Assembly (NCBI GenBank): GCA_911728435.2
Contig: OU452198.1
Span: 40,081,902 to 40,145,901 of the forward strand
Direction: 5' to 3'
Length of the DNA stretch: 64,000 bases
From: Apoderus coryli
Lineage: Eukaryota; Arthropoda; Insecta; Coleoptera; Attelabidae
Below are positions 53,708 through 64,000 of this stretch, one piece after another. Position numbers and translations under genes: made by a program. The first letter of the stretch is position 1; each line of letters opens with the position of its first letter. The notes under the pieces are model-generated. The model was not told the origin of the DNA. It did not search any database and worked only from the letters and a program-made list of their open reading frames with translations.

Positions 53708-54430
53708 TACAAGGTGTTTCAAATTTCATGAAAAAAACCTAAATTGTAATTTTTGGAAAAGTCCTTATTTACAAAGATTCAAGGTGTTAAATATGACTGC
53801 CTGAGGACGATTTTTTTGAAATATTTTCGAAACGAGTAAAAATGAATTAATCAAATGTAGCATATTTATTCACCTAGTTAAATGTCGTAAACTGACATGA
53901 AATTGAATAAAAAAGGATGACCATAGGCGGGTAAACGGGGTGACCCTTGCCTTAATTATAACCTAACTTTTTTTTCTTGTGAGTTTTATTCATTTTGTGT
54001 CAAAAATGTGATAAAATAAAGTTTTCTACATTAAAAAGGGATACTTGCTTTTTCTCGAAAAACTTAAAGGTTTTCGAGAAATTCGAGTTTGAAAAGTTTA
54101 GGCAAAACTGGCATTAATTTTGGACCAGTTTTGCTCTAAAATATTCAAACTCGATTTTCTCGAAAACCTTTGAGTTTTTCGAGAAAAAACAACTATGCCT
54201 TTTTTATGTAGAAAATTTTATTTTATCACATTTTTGACACAAAATGAATAAAACTCACAAGAAAAAAAAGTTAGGTTATAATTAAGGCAAGGGTCCCTCC
54301 TGTTTACCCGCCTATGGTCATCCTTTGTAAATAAGGACTTTTTGAAAAATTACAATTAAGGTTTTTTTCATGATTAGACGTCACTAATTCACTCACAAAT
54401 TTAGACCACCTTTTTTAGATACACCTTGTA
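53708..54430. mobile_element. Foldback DNA element, copy 2 (both ends present)
   Basis: Ends TACAAGGTGT and ACACCTTGTA. Inverse arms of about 250 bp contain the same ATAGGCGGGTAAAC and TTTTCGAGAAATTCGAG stretches as copy 1 at 4932-5655. No transposase; it must be mobilised in trans if at all. Confidence 0.85.
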
Positions 54431-55187
54431 TATTTACTTTTTGGAAAAATTGGTTCGATAAGAGTATTACTACAGACTCATGGGATTTTTATAATCTTTT
54501 CATCACCAAATAGTTCAATAAAATAATTTCGGGGGATGAACAAGGGGACCAATATGGCTCAGACCTTGTAGGTAGGTAGGTTCAAAATGAATGGGGCTGC
54601 CCCAGACCCTCCACTGCAACCACCGAGGGTCTATTGTGGCTCATACCTATTCATATTTCGCCGAGCAGCTCAATCTTCTTAATGAAGTCACTTATTTTGC
54701 TGGGTGGGCTTTCTTTTAGACTCGCTGGTATCAGACCTTGTAAGATACATTTGAAAATGTTGACATTCAGGTATAAACTAGAATATACACCTATCCATTA
54801 GGCCATACAATGCTCTTTTGACCTAACCTAATCCTTGCCGTCACCCCTTCTCAGCATCTTACCTATCAGATCCGCCCCCGTCGTGGATATACGTAAGCAT
54901 AAGTCTAGCTCATAAGCTCACCTACCTGTGATTTCACAAAAATTAAAGAAGCATATTTACAGTGACGTTTTAAACTCAGAAATAAATTCGATAAAATTAC
55001 AAGGCAAATTTTTTTGAAGAGCCCTTTTTTGATGTAACGAAATCGCATATATTTTTATTATGGAAACCCTGTATATTACTGATTTTTTTTCTTTTGGTTT
55101 TCCATAAGATTCTAACAATATTTTGTATGTTCTATTATAATACACCTAAAGTCAACGGTGATGAAAAATTATCTTAAAAAAATTACT
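54431..55187. other. Unassigned intergenic stretch
   Basis: A GC-richer piece (about 54560-54740, with GGGGCTGCCCCAGACCCTCC) may be a dispersed repeat but has no partner in the window. No gene supported. Confidence 0.4.
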
Positions 55188-55380
55188 CTAAGCTAGATTA
55201 CTTATATTTAGCAAATATTCGAACTGTCCTCCGTCCACTTCGTGAAAATAAGCACGTCGCAATTCGAATTCTTTGATCAAGTTTCTTATCATTTCAGGGG
55301 ATATTTGCTGAAGTTCATACTTGATTATATTTTTTAAATTGTTAATATTGCCCGGCTTATTTACATGCAATCAACTTCAT
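55188..55380 (-). pseudogene. DD41D-type transposase, C-terminal end only
   Basis: The minus-strand frame reads LKNIIKYELQQISPEMIRNL and YFHEVDGGQFEYLLN. It aligns in pattern with the last 50 residues of the intact transposase (I-T-P-D-M-L-Q-N-V, then N-G-S-H-F-Q-H-L-L). Everything upstream is missing. Confidence 0.65.
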
Positions 55381-55441
55381 AGAGGTTAGGTCAGGCGACC
55401 CGAGCTTTAGAAAGCAAATAAATATGACACTTGCCAGCAAT

Positions 55442-55587
55442 AATTAACAATTATGAAAATTGTAGATACTAAGAATTAGTAGTAATAATCATGAAAATGT
55501 TAAAATCGAGTGTATATTCTCGATTTTAACATTTTCATGATTATTACTACTAATTCTTAGTATCTACAATTTTCATAATTGTTAATT
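55442..55587. repeat. Perfect 69-bp inverted repeat with 8-base spacer
   Basis: Arms 55442-55510 and 55519-55587 are exact reverse complements around TGTATATT. No transposon ends or coding sequence recognised. Confidence 0.92.
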
Positions 55588-55886
55588 CCTATCAGTATTG
55601 TAATAGAAAAATGTAAAATTGTCAATATATTTGGGAAACTAACGGGTGGGCAAATTTGGGGTAAGGAAGTAAATTGGCTGTCAAATGATGAAGTATAAAG
55701 AATGGAGCTGTTATGTTTTGACATTTATTTAGTAAAAAGTTGGGAAATTTTAACCATGGAACGCTACACTGTTGAACAAAGAATAATTGTGAAAATTTAG
55801 TATCAAAATACTAACATGAATTCTGGTTAACATTCTTAGTAGAACCATATTTTTTCCCGTGTAACATAATAATAATTGTTACTTAC

Positions 55887-56078
55887 CCCATGTCCATTAT
55901 AGCCTTCATTTTGGGTTCAAATGGATCGCGATTCGAAAATATCGTGGGATATGCTGCTCTTATCGTGAACCACTGTTCAATTGCACTTTTTGTTTTTTCT
56001 ATCGAATAATAACACGCATGCAAGAACAGATAGATAAAATCATCTGATACTTCTACAAAATGTGGTTGTGACATCATC
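55887..56078 (-). CDS. CRAL-TRIO protein (alpha-tocopherol transfer protein-like), internal exon
   Basis: A 192-base minus-strand exon with strong sites: acceptor TATTTTTTACAG and donor GTAAGT, phase 1 in and phase 2 out. The peptide SQPHFVEVSDDFIYLFLHAC continues YYSIEKTKSAIEQWFTIRAA and SNRDPFEPKMKAIMDMG. This matches the N-terminal CRAL-TRIO helical domain of insect alpha-tocopherol transfer and clavesin-like proteins: Q-P-H-x-P/V, L-x-x-F-L-x-x-C-x-x-S-x-E-x-x-K, then F-F/I-x-x-R-D-P. These cytosolic proteins carry lipophilic ligands. The ligand-binding lobe and the first exon are not seen in the window, so this may be part of a larger gene or an orphan exon. Confidence 0.85.
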
Positions 56079-56089
56079 CTGTAAAAAAT

Positions 56090-56640
56090 ATTTAATAAAA
56101 TATAAAACATCAATAATAAAGTAATTACAACTCCTCACGGAGTTGCGAATGCGTTTGGGGTCTACTTGTCAGCGATTGTTGATAAGTTAAATCAATATTT
56201 TGGTATGGATTTGTTGAATAGTTGCACTGTGGGTAAATCTGTTCGGGAGAGTATGTTTTTTGAGGAGGTTACGTCAGTGGAAGTTTTGAGTTTAGTTAAA
56301 GCTTGTGTCGATGTCTCTAAACATATCAATTGTTGTACCTGTTTTTAAGAAGGGAGGTAGAACCAATCTTGAAAACTATCCCCTATATCAATTCTTAGTG
56401 TTTTCTTTCTCTAAAGTTATTGGGAGATTACCTAAGTTTTTTAAATACATATAATATTATAACACGGCTTTCAAAAAGGGTTTTCGCCAGAAACGGCATG
56501 TGTCAAATGCTTTTTTTGATGCTCTGGATGCCGTTAAAGTGGAAGCTATGGTGTTGTTTGACCTTACTCGTGTCTTTGATACAATTGACCCTTGTTTTGT
56601 ATCGGATAAACTATTGGCATTAGGCTAGCATTAACCGGTT
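56090..56640 (+). pseudogene. Non-LTR reverse transcriptase, fingers/palm remnant
   Basis: Plus-strand pieces in different frames: a V-P-V-F-K-K-G-G-R-T-N-L-E-N-Y stretch, which is the classic start of the reverse transcriptase domain, then K-K-G-F-R-Q and FDALDAVKVEAMVLFDLTRV followed by FDTIDPCFVSDKLLALG. The FDL-x-x-V/A-FD block contains the first catalytic Asp. The F-x-D-D box is lost. Confidence 0.8.
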
Positions 56641-56814
56641 TTTCCATTTGTTTTTGGAAATTTTTTTGGTAGTCCGTGGTGAAAATAGGCTTCCACCGAG
56701 GGAGAACGGAGCATTCTGTCCAAATCAGTTTAAAAATTAACACCCTGGTTGTAGTTTGTATACACAAAAATAGCGGAGTGTGCCATAGTTATTTTTTTAA
56801 ATTATGTGGATAAA

Positions 56815-57150
56815 CTATGTGTCCCCGGATAGAATTTGGAAGAAGAAAAACTTTTTTATTTGTCGATTTATATATTGATAAAAACGTCTGCTTGTGTCGA
56901 AACTACAATTTCAAATACCAAATTTTTTACAGGAGGAAAGTGTCCTATAACCTTTTGTCGTAAATTCAACGGAAAGGACACTTTCGTAGTGTAAAAAATC
57001 AGTATTTTCAAAATTTCCAAGGCATACTTCAAAACTAAAATTATGCCTAAAATTAGTTTCAAATCAAGCAGGGCTGGACCCAGAAGATCAAATTTAAACT
57101 CAATCATTTTTTTTACAAGCCCTACCTACCTACCCGGGGACACAGTATAT
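56815..57150. mobile_element. MITE with TGTGTCCCCGG ends
   Basis: CTATGTGTCCCCGGATAG (about 56815) is matched by CTACCCGGGGACACAGTA (about 57130-57147). Inside, a second inverse pair (TTTTTTACAGGAGGAAAGTG about 56924 and CACTTTCGTAGTGTAAAAAA about 56979) forms a hairpin. No coding frame. Confidence 0.6.
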
Positions 57151-57823
57151 TTTTTTGGATGCACGGTAAATAAGTATTTTTGGTGTTGTTTTGTCTGCTG
57201 GAAAATTGCCGTAATAAACAATAAACACTTATTTTATTATTATTATTTTTTGTTGACAAGTTGTTATACTAATGATATAATTTTTTGCAAGGAAACAAAT
57301 CCTAGGAAACATGTTATTAATATTAATAATATGTTTGTGAACAACATTTGGACAATATTCATTTAAATAATGATACCCATATAATTAATAAATATAATAT
57401 TAAATGAAACTCATCTTTGACCAGGAAATTATAATATATTTGATAGGTAGGTATTAAAAATTAAGTAATTTAATAATAACTTAGTTACTATTAGCCTTGA
57501 TTTCAATGTATTTAAGTAAGTATTTGAAGAATTAGATATGTTGAAAATAATTCCAAATTAAAATAAATAATATATGATATTAAAAATATTAAAAATATAC
57601 CTACCACCTTTAAAAGATCTTTCTCTTATAATGTATCAAAAATTTTTAATGATAATTTTTTACTAAATATAGTAACCAATCAAATTACTTAATTTTAAGT
57701 CATGTGTCAAATTTCATCCAATCACCTCTGGATTACAGCGATAATACCCTACATGTGGTATTTTCAGTTTGGTGTTTTTTTATTAAAAATTAATTAAACG
57801 TCAAACTGACAACTGGTTTAAAA
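57151..57823. other. Unassigned intergenic stretch
   Basis: AT-rich, no gene recognised. Confidence 0.4.
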
Positions 57824-58629
57824 ATGCCGCGAAGATTTGGTATTGCATCTAACGGTGCAATTAATGATATTATATCTAATAATATACCAAAAAATACAAT
57901 CAAATCAAAAAAATATGTATGGAAAATATTTCTCGAGTTTTGTGCGACCAGAGAATACGAACTGAATGCTGAAACGAGTTTGCATAATTTGGCTAATATA
58001 TTGAAATATTATGCGGTAAATATGAGAAAAGCTGAGGGAACTGAATATAAAGAAGCAACTGTAAAAACAATTTGGAATACTACGAGTAGGCTACTCCAGG
58101 AAAAATACTTCAATGACTTCAAAATTGTATTCGACCCGTTTACCAGTGTGATATTCAAAAATGCGCGACATGCAAGAAATGCAAAACGTAAAAAATTACA
58201 GCAGGAGCCAAACAAACGAAAATGCAGTTCATCAAATTTGAGGTCAAGTGATTTGGCTAGAATCATTGGATTAGGGAATGAATGTACACCAGAAGGTTTA
58301 CAAAAAAAAATTACCATATTGTAGCTATTGAGTTAGCTTGGCGAGGTGGTGAACCAGCTGATTGCCTTATAGATTATTTAATGATTGAGAAAAATAATGA
58401 TGGAACGCCAACCAACAGAATTGAATTCAATTCAATATTCAGTAAAACATGCCAAGGAGGATCGAAAAGTTGTACAAATAGTAAGTGGCGTGCTCCAAAT
58501 ATTGCAACCGAAAGTGCATGCCCTGTTCGGTTATTCCATAAATTATTGTCCAAAAGGGGGGAAAATATTACTTCCAGTCGCCTATTCTGCAGAGCAAATC
58601 GTTTCTGGAAATCCGAAAGTGACACATGA
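57824..58629 (+). pseudogene. Crypton-like tyrosine recombinase (DUF3504 type), frameshifted and truncated
   Basis: ATG at 57824 (MPRRFGIASNGAINDII). The N-terminal core-binding part includes TVKTIWNTTSRLLQEKYF and KNARHARNAKRKKLQQEPNK. After TPEGLQKK, a run of nine A (about 58302-58310) shifts the frame. The second frame continues HIVAIELAWRGGEPADCLID, where the R of WRGGE sits at the box-I catalytic Arg, and then SIFSKTCQGGSK and CPVRLFHKLLSKRGENI. It stops at 58629 before the expected H-x-x-R and Tyr. This resembles Crypton transposases and the vertebrate genes derived from them (ZMYM and KCTD1-like DUF3504). Confidence 0.75.
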
Positions 58630-58713
58630 TAATTTTGCCATAGAGAATCCTTCAAGCGAGTCTGGCTATTATCAAGCAACACGCTTTCTGCATTCTCTAT
58701 GGCAAAATTATCT
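58629..58713. repeat. Inverted repeat of about 21 bp at the Crypton break
   Basis: GATAATTTTGCCATAGAGAAT at about 58629-58649 faces ATTCTCTATGGCAAAATTAT at about 58694-58713. It begins exactly where the recombinase frame ends. Confidence 0.7.
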
Positions 58714-58849
58714 CGGTATTATCAAGACCCTAGGGGTATTACTACTGACAAGTACCTATACCTTTGAAGATAAGAAATGGATTATTATTTTCATTCAAAA
58801 GACGTTTAAAAGAACATTTCATTCACCGCAATTGATTGGATGTTAAGTT

Positions 58850-60195
58850 TGTCTTTTTATTTGTATTTTTTAAGTTGTATTCCAGCATCTTTTTCCATAC
58901 TTTGAAGTTTACTAAAGTTATAATTTATTATCATATATCAGTATTTTAATTTATTTCTTTGTAAAAAAATGTAAAGTTTATTGTTGTAACATTTAGCATG
59001 CTCGGTAAAGCAAACAGCTTTCCTGACTTTCGCCCAGATTAAAATAAAGGCCTTTATTATTATTACTCGTATCTTTTAAATATGTATAAAATGTAATTTT
59101 TCTAACCCAAAACAAAAATATCTTTGTTATCAAACTTTTGTAAACGATTTGATTTATACACCCACTAGCAAAATAATCGATCCACTCAAAAAATTGATTT
59201 GAATTTGCTCATTAATAAATTTCTATGAAATCTAGCACATGGTACTCTAACTTTAAAACCACATGTAGAGTGTCAAAGTTGTTCCACCTTGTAATTTCTT
59301 ATTCTGTTATCAAGACACATCATTTCTTTACATTTTTGTTGTTTATTTATTAATTAATAGCTTAATTTTTGTAAAAGATAGAAAGGTTCAAGAAAAACGT
59401 TACATTTTTCCTATGGTAGTAACAATAAGTTTACGAATTTAACTTGTTCGCATAAAGGGCTATGGAATTACTGTCAATTAAATATTTGAACCGGTTTTTT
59501 CTAGATTGGGACTAATTACGAGTCTGCCTACAGTTAATGTAATTCTTTGGGCATCAACAATATAAACCTTTTTAATGTGAAGATTATAAAGTTTAAGCAG
59601 GGTTTATCGCAACACCTGCAGGCTAATAATTCTTTAGGAATTTGAGCTGTCACATGAATTCAAAATATGTATGTATGTGTATTCGGCATTTGTATGGATT
59701 GGGTTTGTGTATGTTCTAATTATCTTTTATTATTATTTTTTTTTACGTATTACTTGTTTGTTATTAAGTAACTAGAATTATCTTTGCATTGTTTTGTCTT
59801 GTAATTGGGTTCTGCCTGTTAGACAAGTGTATTCATTTATTTATTTATATTGTTTGAATGCAGTTATAAGCTGGGAGTGGTGACATATTTTGTATATCAA
59901 CATTCGTTACTCAAATATTTGCCTGTCTTTGCATTTGGGGACTGAACAAACATCCTTTGTAGAAAAATAAACGTTTAAAAAGTCCCATAATCATCATTCA
60001 TAACAACTTATCTGTTTCACCACTGTATGCATATTATGGATATTATTAATTTGTTTGATTCTCCATAAAATTCTAACAATATTGGGTAATATGTTATAAA
60101 ATATTTTTCGTTGAATAGTAGAAAAACATTGTTCAAGTTCCGTTGGTTTTCCCTGTCTTTTTAATTGTTGCAAAATCGATACAAACCAGTTTATT
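58850..60195. other. Unassigned intergenic stretch
   Basis: AT-rich. A weak minus-strand frame at 59994-60206 (GKPTELEQ, then NILPNIVRILW) could be the far end of a decayed transposase, but the similarity is too slight to name. Confidence 0.4.
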
Positions 60196-60199
60196 TCAG

Positions 60200-60600
60200 G
60201 TTTCATTCTCTTTGTGACTTTCCAGTTTAGTGCTTAATCTACATAAATCGGTTGCCAAAACTTTCGGAAAAATGAGTGATCGCCAGGCATTTTTGCACGA
60301 TATTCCAGATACGCTAAGAATTAACGGTACTCCAATTCCTTTTAAGGCAACAGTAAAAAATGTGGGAGTGATATGGATCATGATTTGCGATTTTCAGAGC
60401 ACATTGCTTTGTGATCACAATTAGGCTATATGAATTTAATTTACAAAAATTGAGGACTCGTCTATGCGCGGCACTTGTTCTCTCATATATGAATTATTGC
60501 GAAGTGATCTGTATACCAATCTTGCCTGATCTATTTGGAAACTCGTACGATACAGAAATTGCAGAACTCCTTGCGTTTGATCTTAGGGTATAAACTTGAC
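60200..60600 (+). pseudogene. Non-LTR reverse transcriptase tail, heavily decayed
   Basis: Frames mix: LRINGTPIPFKATVKNVGVI (the I-N-x-x-x-I-x-x-x-x-x-x-K-N-L-G-V block), RTRLCAALVLSYMNYCEVIC and LLAFDLRV. The order is right for a Jockey/CR1-type C-terminus. Confidence 0.65.
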
Positions 60601-62110
60601 AGAATAAGCACATTAAAGATCCCAAGTCGTGAGATGGGCTGATATGTCGATCTCGACGAACACATCTCCATTCTTTGTCTCTGTTTATGAGAGTAATGAA
60701 AGATTTTTTCTTTCTTTTTTTGGCCTCTACACTAGTTAATACAGCCATCTTTGTAATTCTTGGACCTACTGTTTAGCGTGGAATACGAACCACGGTCATC
60801 GACTGCCAGATGCCAGTATACGACTATATAGTCAATAGCTACTTGGCATAGGCAAGTCTACCAACTCGACCGGGAACACCGTCTACCCATCCAACCACCA
60901 TCCACGCGACCAGGTACTGTAATACCATAATCACGTCGATGCGCGCTTGCACATGTGCACATCTCCCGCACCGTAATGAAAGATAATTATCCTCCCTACT
61001 TATAAAGGACAAATGCAGGTTAGTATAAGATCCAAAAATACATTTAAAAAATCACCATCAAATAACAAAACTTATTAACTTTTTGGAAATAACGTATGGG
61101 GACTTATCAGGCGATGTTTCAGGAACAGTATATTGTTACACAAAGTAAATATCATGTGGATTCCTATTTTAAATCAAATTATGTGATGAAGGGTGATTTG
61201 TGCATGCGACATTATCAAATGTAGACACAAATATGAAAATATCAATTCTTGTATCTCGCATCTTCGGTCAACAAAATGTCGACTGGTCCAAATGAGGTGA
61301 CATTTCAATGTCGCATAAAAAACGAATGCTGTTATGCTCAATTATTTTAACAAATTATAACATTCAAGAACTTTAGTTATTGATAACTATTTACAACGCA
61401 ATTCTTCATCCGTCTTCCAGCTTGCAGTTCCAGATTATGAGGAATAGGTTGTTCTACATTGTAGAACATTTTCGAAAATGCCGAAATCTACATTATATAT
61501 ATTTAGAAATATCTTCCAATTTCTGCGTTTTAAAATGATAACAAGATAAATTGGAAATTTTAAATACTTATTTGCAAATCATAACGTTATATTGACGTTA
61601 GATTCTGACAGTTTTTTGTGCGACATTAAAATTTTTTGACAGTCTTAGATCTAAAAATTTATTTATTTGATGAATGAATGGTACATACCTAGCAGAATGA
61701 TATATTTATAAGCATGACATTATTATAATAATTAATCAGAAATCATAATAATACAAGTCAAATAATTAATTTATGAAATGGGTATCTAACTAAATTATAA
61801 TACATACTTACTATTTATTTGTCTTTCAAGGCTTATGGTAATTTTTACAGTATTTAACTTTCAGGATATTGCAAAATATAAACTATTACCTATAAATTAT
61901 TACTAATTACATTGGTAATTGAATAAGTATTATAATAAATATTACGTTATCAATTAAGTTTTGGTAAAGTTTTCAGTTTTACTTTCCCGCACAGGGAAAG
62001 TGTGTGAACATGTGGGCATTTCCCGCCCCCGAGTTCACTATTGCATCGACTCTTTTAAAATTAAAAACACACTTTATAATAGCAGTTTGATTTTGATGAA
62101 CCTAATAGTC
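60601..62110. other. Unassigned intergenic stretch
   Basis: A slightly GC-richer part at about 60770-60990 is unassigned. A 17-base palindrome GTTCTACATTGTAGAAC occurs near 61452. No gene supported. Confidence 0.4.
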
Positions 62111-62315
62111 AATATACACCATTGGACAAAAGTAGAGCAACAAAGTGCTTTTATTTCTTTGAATTTGAAAAACTAATTAAATATTATTGTAATCCCCAGT
62201 TAATTTTAATGAAATATTATCCCCAATATTAGTAATATTTCACAATATTTTGGTACACTTTAAATGAAATGCAGGTACAGAAATATTTATAATTATAAAG
62301 ATCGACGAAATGAAG

Positions 62316-63531
62316 TGCGACAAAAGTAAAGCAACAAATTGTGTCAACAGTACTTTATTTTACATATTACGATAAAAAAACATTAAACACATTAAATAAT
62401 TAAAATAGCTAGAAGTATTATGTTAATATAATAATATATAAATAAATAAATAATAATATTAATTATTTGCGAGCAACGTCGCAGCATTGAAGCAATCAAT
62501 TTTTGGACAGTATTTTCGGAAAGGTTTCTCCAAACTCCATTGATTTTATTTACCAATGATGGTTTATTTGTGAATACTTGTGTACGAATTCCACGCTCAA
62601 CTTCTTCACATAGATTTTAAATAAAATAAAAGCTCTGAGGATATAGTGCCGCCCACTCCAAAACCAGAACGTTATTTTCTTGAAACCACTCTTGAACAAT
62701 TCGGAAGTGTTTTGGATCGTTATCCTATTAGAAAATAAAATGCAACGGCGTTTCCCACTCTGCATAAGGCAACATTACATTTTGCATTAGATGTATATAG
62801 ACAAATCGATCCATGGTGTCATTAATGAAGTTTAAAGGACCCACCCCATTCCATGAGAAACAACCCCATGGAAAACACTGCCTTTACCTGTGGGTGGAAC
62901 GTATTTGGGATGAAACCTTGGATTGAGTGGCCGTCTTATATGCTTCATTCTATCAGAATTGAAAATTTTATAACGCGTTTCATCGCTAAATAACACTTTT
63001 TCCCAATCGTCTACTGTCTAATTTAAATGTCCACGTGCAAATTCAATTCAGCTTTTTAGCCGGGCGTCTACTAAATAAATTTGCGTCTGCCAACCTTCTC
63101 TGAACTGTCAGTGGACTATCCTCAATTTCGGGAATTTCAGCAATTATTCTAGGTGCAGACATCCAAGGATCGTTTTGGGAAATTCTTTTAAGGCGTCTGT
63201 CTGTCCTAGTTGTTGATTTTCTCGAGCTTGCCGATTTCGGTATATTCTGTAAATGTCCCCTTTCATTGTAACTTGAAATTATTGTGGATACGCTGTCTCT
63301 GGGTAAAAACAAACCGTCTTGCAATTGGGCTTTTATTGTACCTTACAAGTGTGCAATCACTACTTTCTGTTTTAATTCTTTCGAAATTGGAATACCTCTT
63401 GGCATGATTAATCCATCACAGAAATATGAATTAAACAAAAAATAAACTCAGCAAAAATATTTGAACCTTTACTGCCACTAAAACCTTTCTTTTTTAGGCA
63501 AATATTAAAACGTTGCTTTACTTTTGACGCA
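62316..63531 (-). mobile_element. Tc1-like transposon, inactive
   Basis: Terminal repeats TGCGACAAAAGTAAAGCAAC (62316-62335) and its inverse (63512-63531) match but for one base. The minus-strand transposase is readable: a paired-like helix-turn-helix (63324-63043: RDSVSTIISSYNERGHLQNI, PKSASSRKSTTRTDRRLKRI) and, after several breaks, the C-terminal part near 62765-62550 (ELFKSGFKKITFWFW and a FTNKPSLVNKI frame). A third copy of the terminus lies at 62124-62141. Multiple frameshifts make it non-functional. Confidence 0.8.
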
Positions 63532-64000
63532 TTACAATATTGTATTAAAAGTTTACGTCAATATCAGTTCATTTGTTTTGATTGTTTGAAAAAGCTGTTG
63601 CCGTCGATAATAGCTGCCTACGTTGATATTTAAGACACGACGTATTTAAATACGATATCATGCATTTATATTATAAAATCGAGATTTGTCTAATTTTTCG
63701 AAAGTGTTGCAACACATTTTACAATTTTTATAAACTTTAACTTCTTTAATAGGTAAATAGTTTGAAATTGTGTGTCTTAATTGTATATGTATTAACTATG
63801 TAATTTTGGTGCTTGAAAAAGCAACAATCAAGCTGCGAAACGTCGCATTGTTGAGAGAGTAGAGTTTTTCTCATTTTTAATCTCTACAACCTACGACTCA
63901 TCGTTCGAATTAAATTGTTTTGGGATAAGAAATTATTAAGAATGGGTAAAAATACTTTATTTGAAAATATAGCTTGTCACCGAGAGTTATAGAATATTAT
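63532..64000. other. Window edge, no gene recognised
   Basis: AT-rich; nothing assigned. Confidence 0.4.

Noticed and set aside
58009..58682. Minus-strand frames of about 100 codons over the Crypton-like region
   Set aside because: Antisense shadows; the plus strand carries recognisable recombinase motifs.
59994..60206. Minus-strand frame with KPTELEQ and NILPNIVRILW
   Set aside because: Vaguely like the end of a mariner/Tc1 transposase, but too few positions agree to call it.

Overview
The window looks like insect nuclear DNA: AT-rich, intron-rich genes with GT/AG splice sites, and a very heavy load of DNA transposons, MITEs and broken non-LTR retroelements. Repeated TACAGGGTG termini and an array of the sperm-protein motif DPCKKK (known from Drosophila Don Juan) support an insect. 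The order cannot be fixed from the sequence alone. There is no bacterial-type organisation, no CRISPR array and no tRNA or rRNA gene that I can recognise.

The core is a divergent gene pair sharing a 278-bp upstream region (21631-21908). Rightward runs a very large gene (21909-52980) that I read as 15 exons. It encodes a Lys/Cys/Pro-rich Don Juan-like protein. One exon (51084-52016) carries 24 DPC units of the DPCKKK type, and another (36281-38215) is rich in DPC/PCK motifs. Almost all later exons are bounded by phase-1 introns, and several motifs (K-aromatic-P-W, YNC-V/I-K-K, STP-x-L, Y-x-x-I-x-x-K) recur in different exons, so the gene seems to have grown by exon duplication. Two exons (ending 47776 and 52980) each have a stop and similar C-termini, so the locus could be one gene with two 3' ends or a fused tandem pair. 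Leftward runs a six-exon gene (21630 down to 11629) for a Lys-rich protein of about 500 residues with no family I recognise. Both proteins begin with about 30 residues that are basic and free of acidic residues, as expected of mitochondrial presequences.

Other host coding pieces are a terminal exon at 10976-11236 (+), perhaps the C-terminus of a carboxylesterase-like protein; a CRAL-TRIO N-terminal exon at 55887-56078 (-); and a possible small gene nested in intron 3 of the large gene (about 31969-32365, -).

The introns and flanks are mostly mobile DNA. A full-length mariner-related element at 41504-43590 has an uninterrupted 357-residue transposase with DD41D spacing and roughly 340-bp terminal inverted repeats; it sits in intron 8 of the large gene. 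Related damaged elements lie at 34004-36239, 26519-27375, 7606-10795 and 55188-55380. Others include a 10-bp-TSD foldback element (8170-9735), a Crypton-like tyrosine recombinase (57824-58629), a Penelope GIY-YIG fragment (44407-44660), a Tc1 element with a nested mariner (38630-39440), a second Tc1 element (62316-63531), a Gypsy integrase scrap (248-440) and at least seven reverse-transcriptase tails. Two perfect inverted repeats (6848-6916 and 55442-55587) are unexplained. Right of 53 kb the window is mostly transposon debris.
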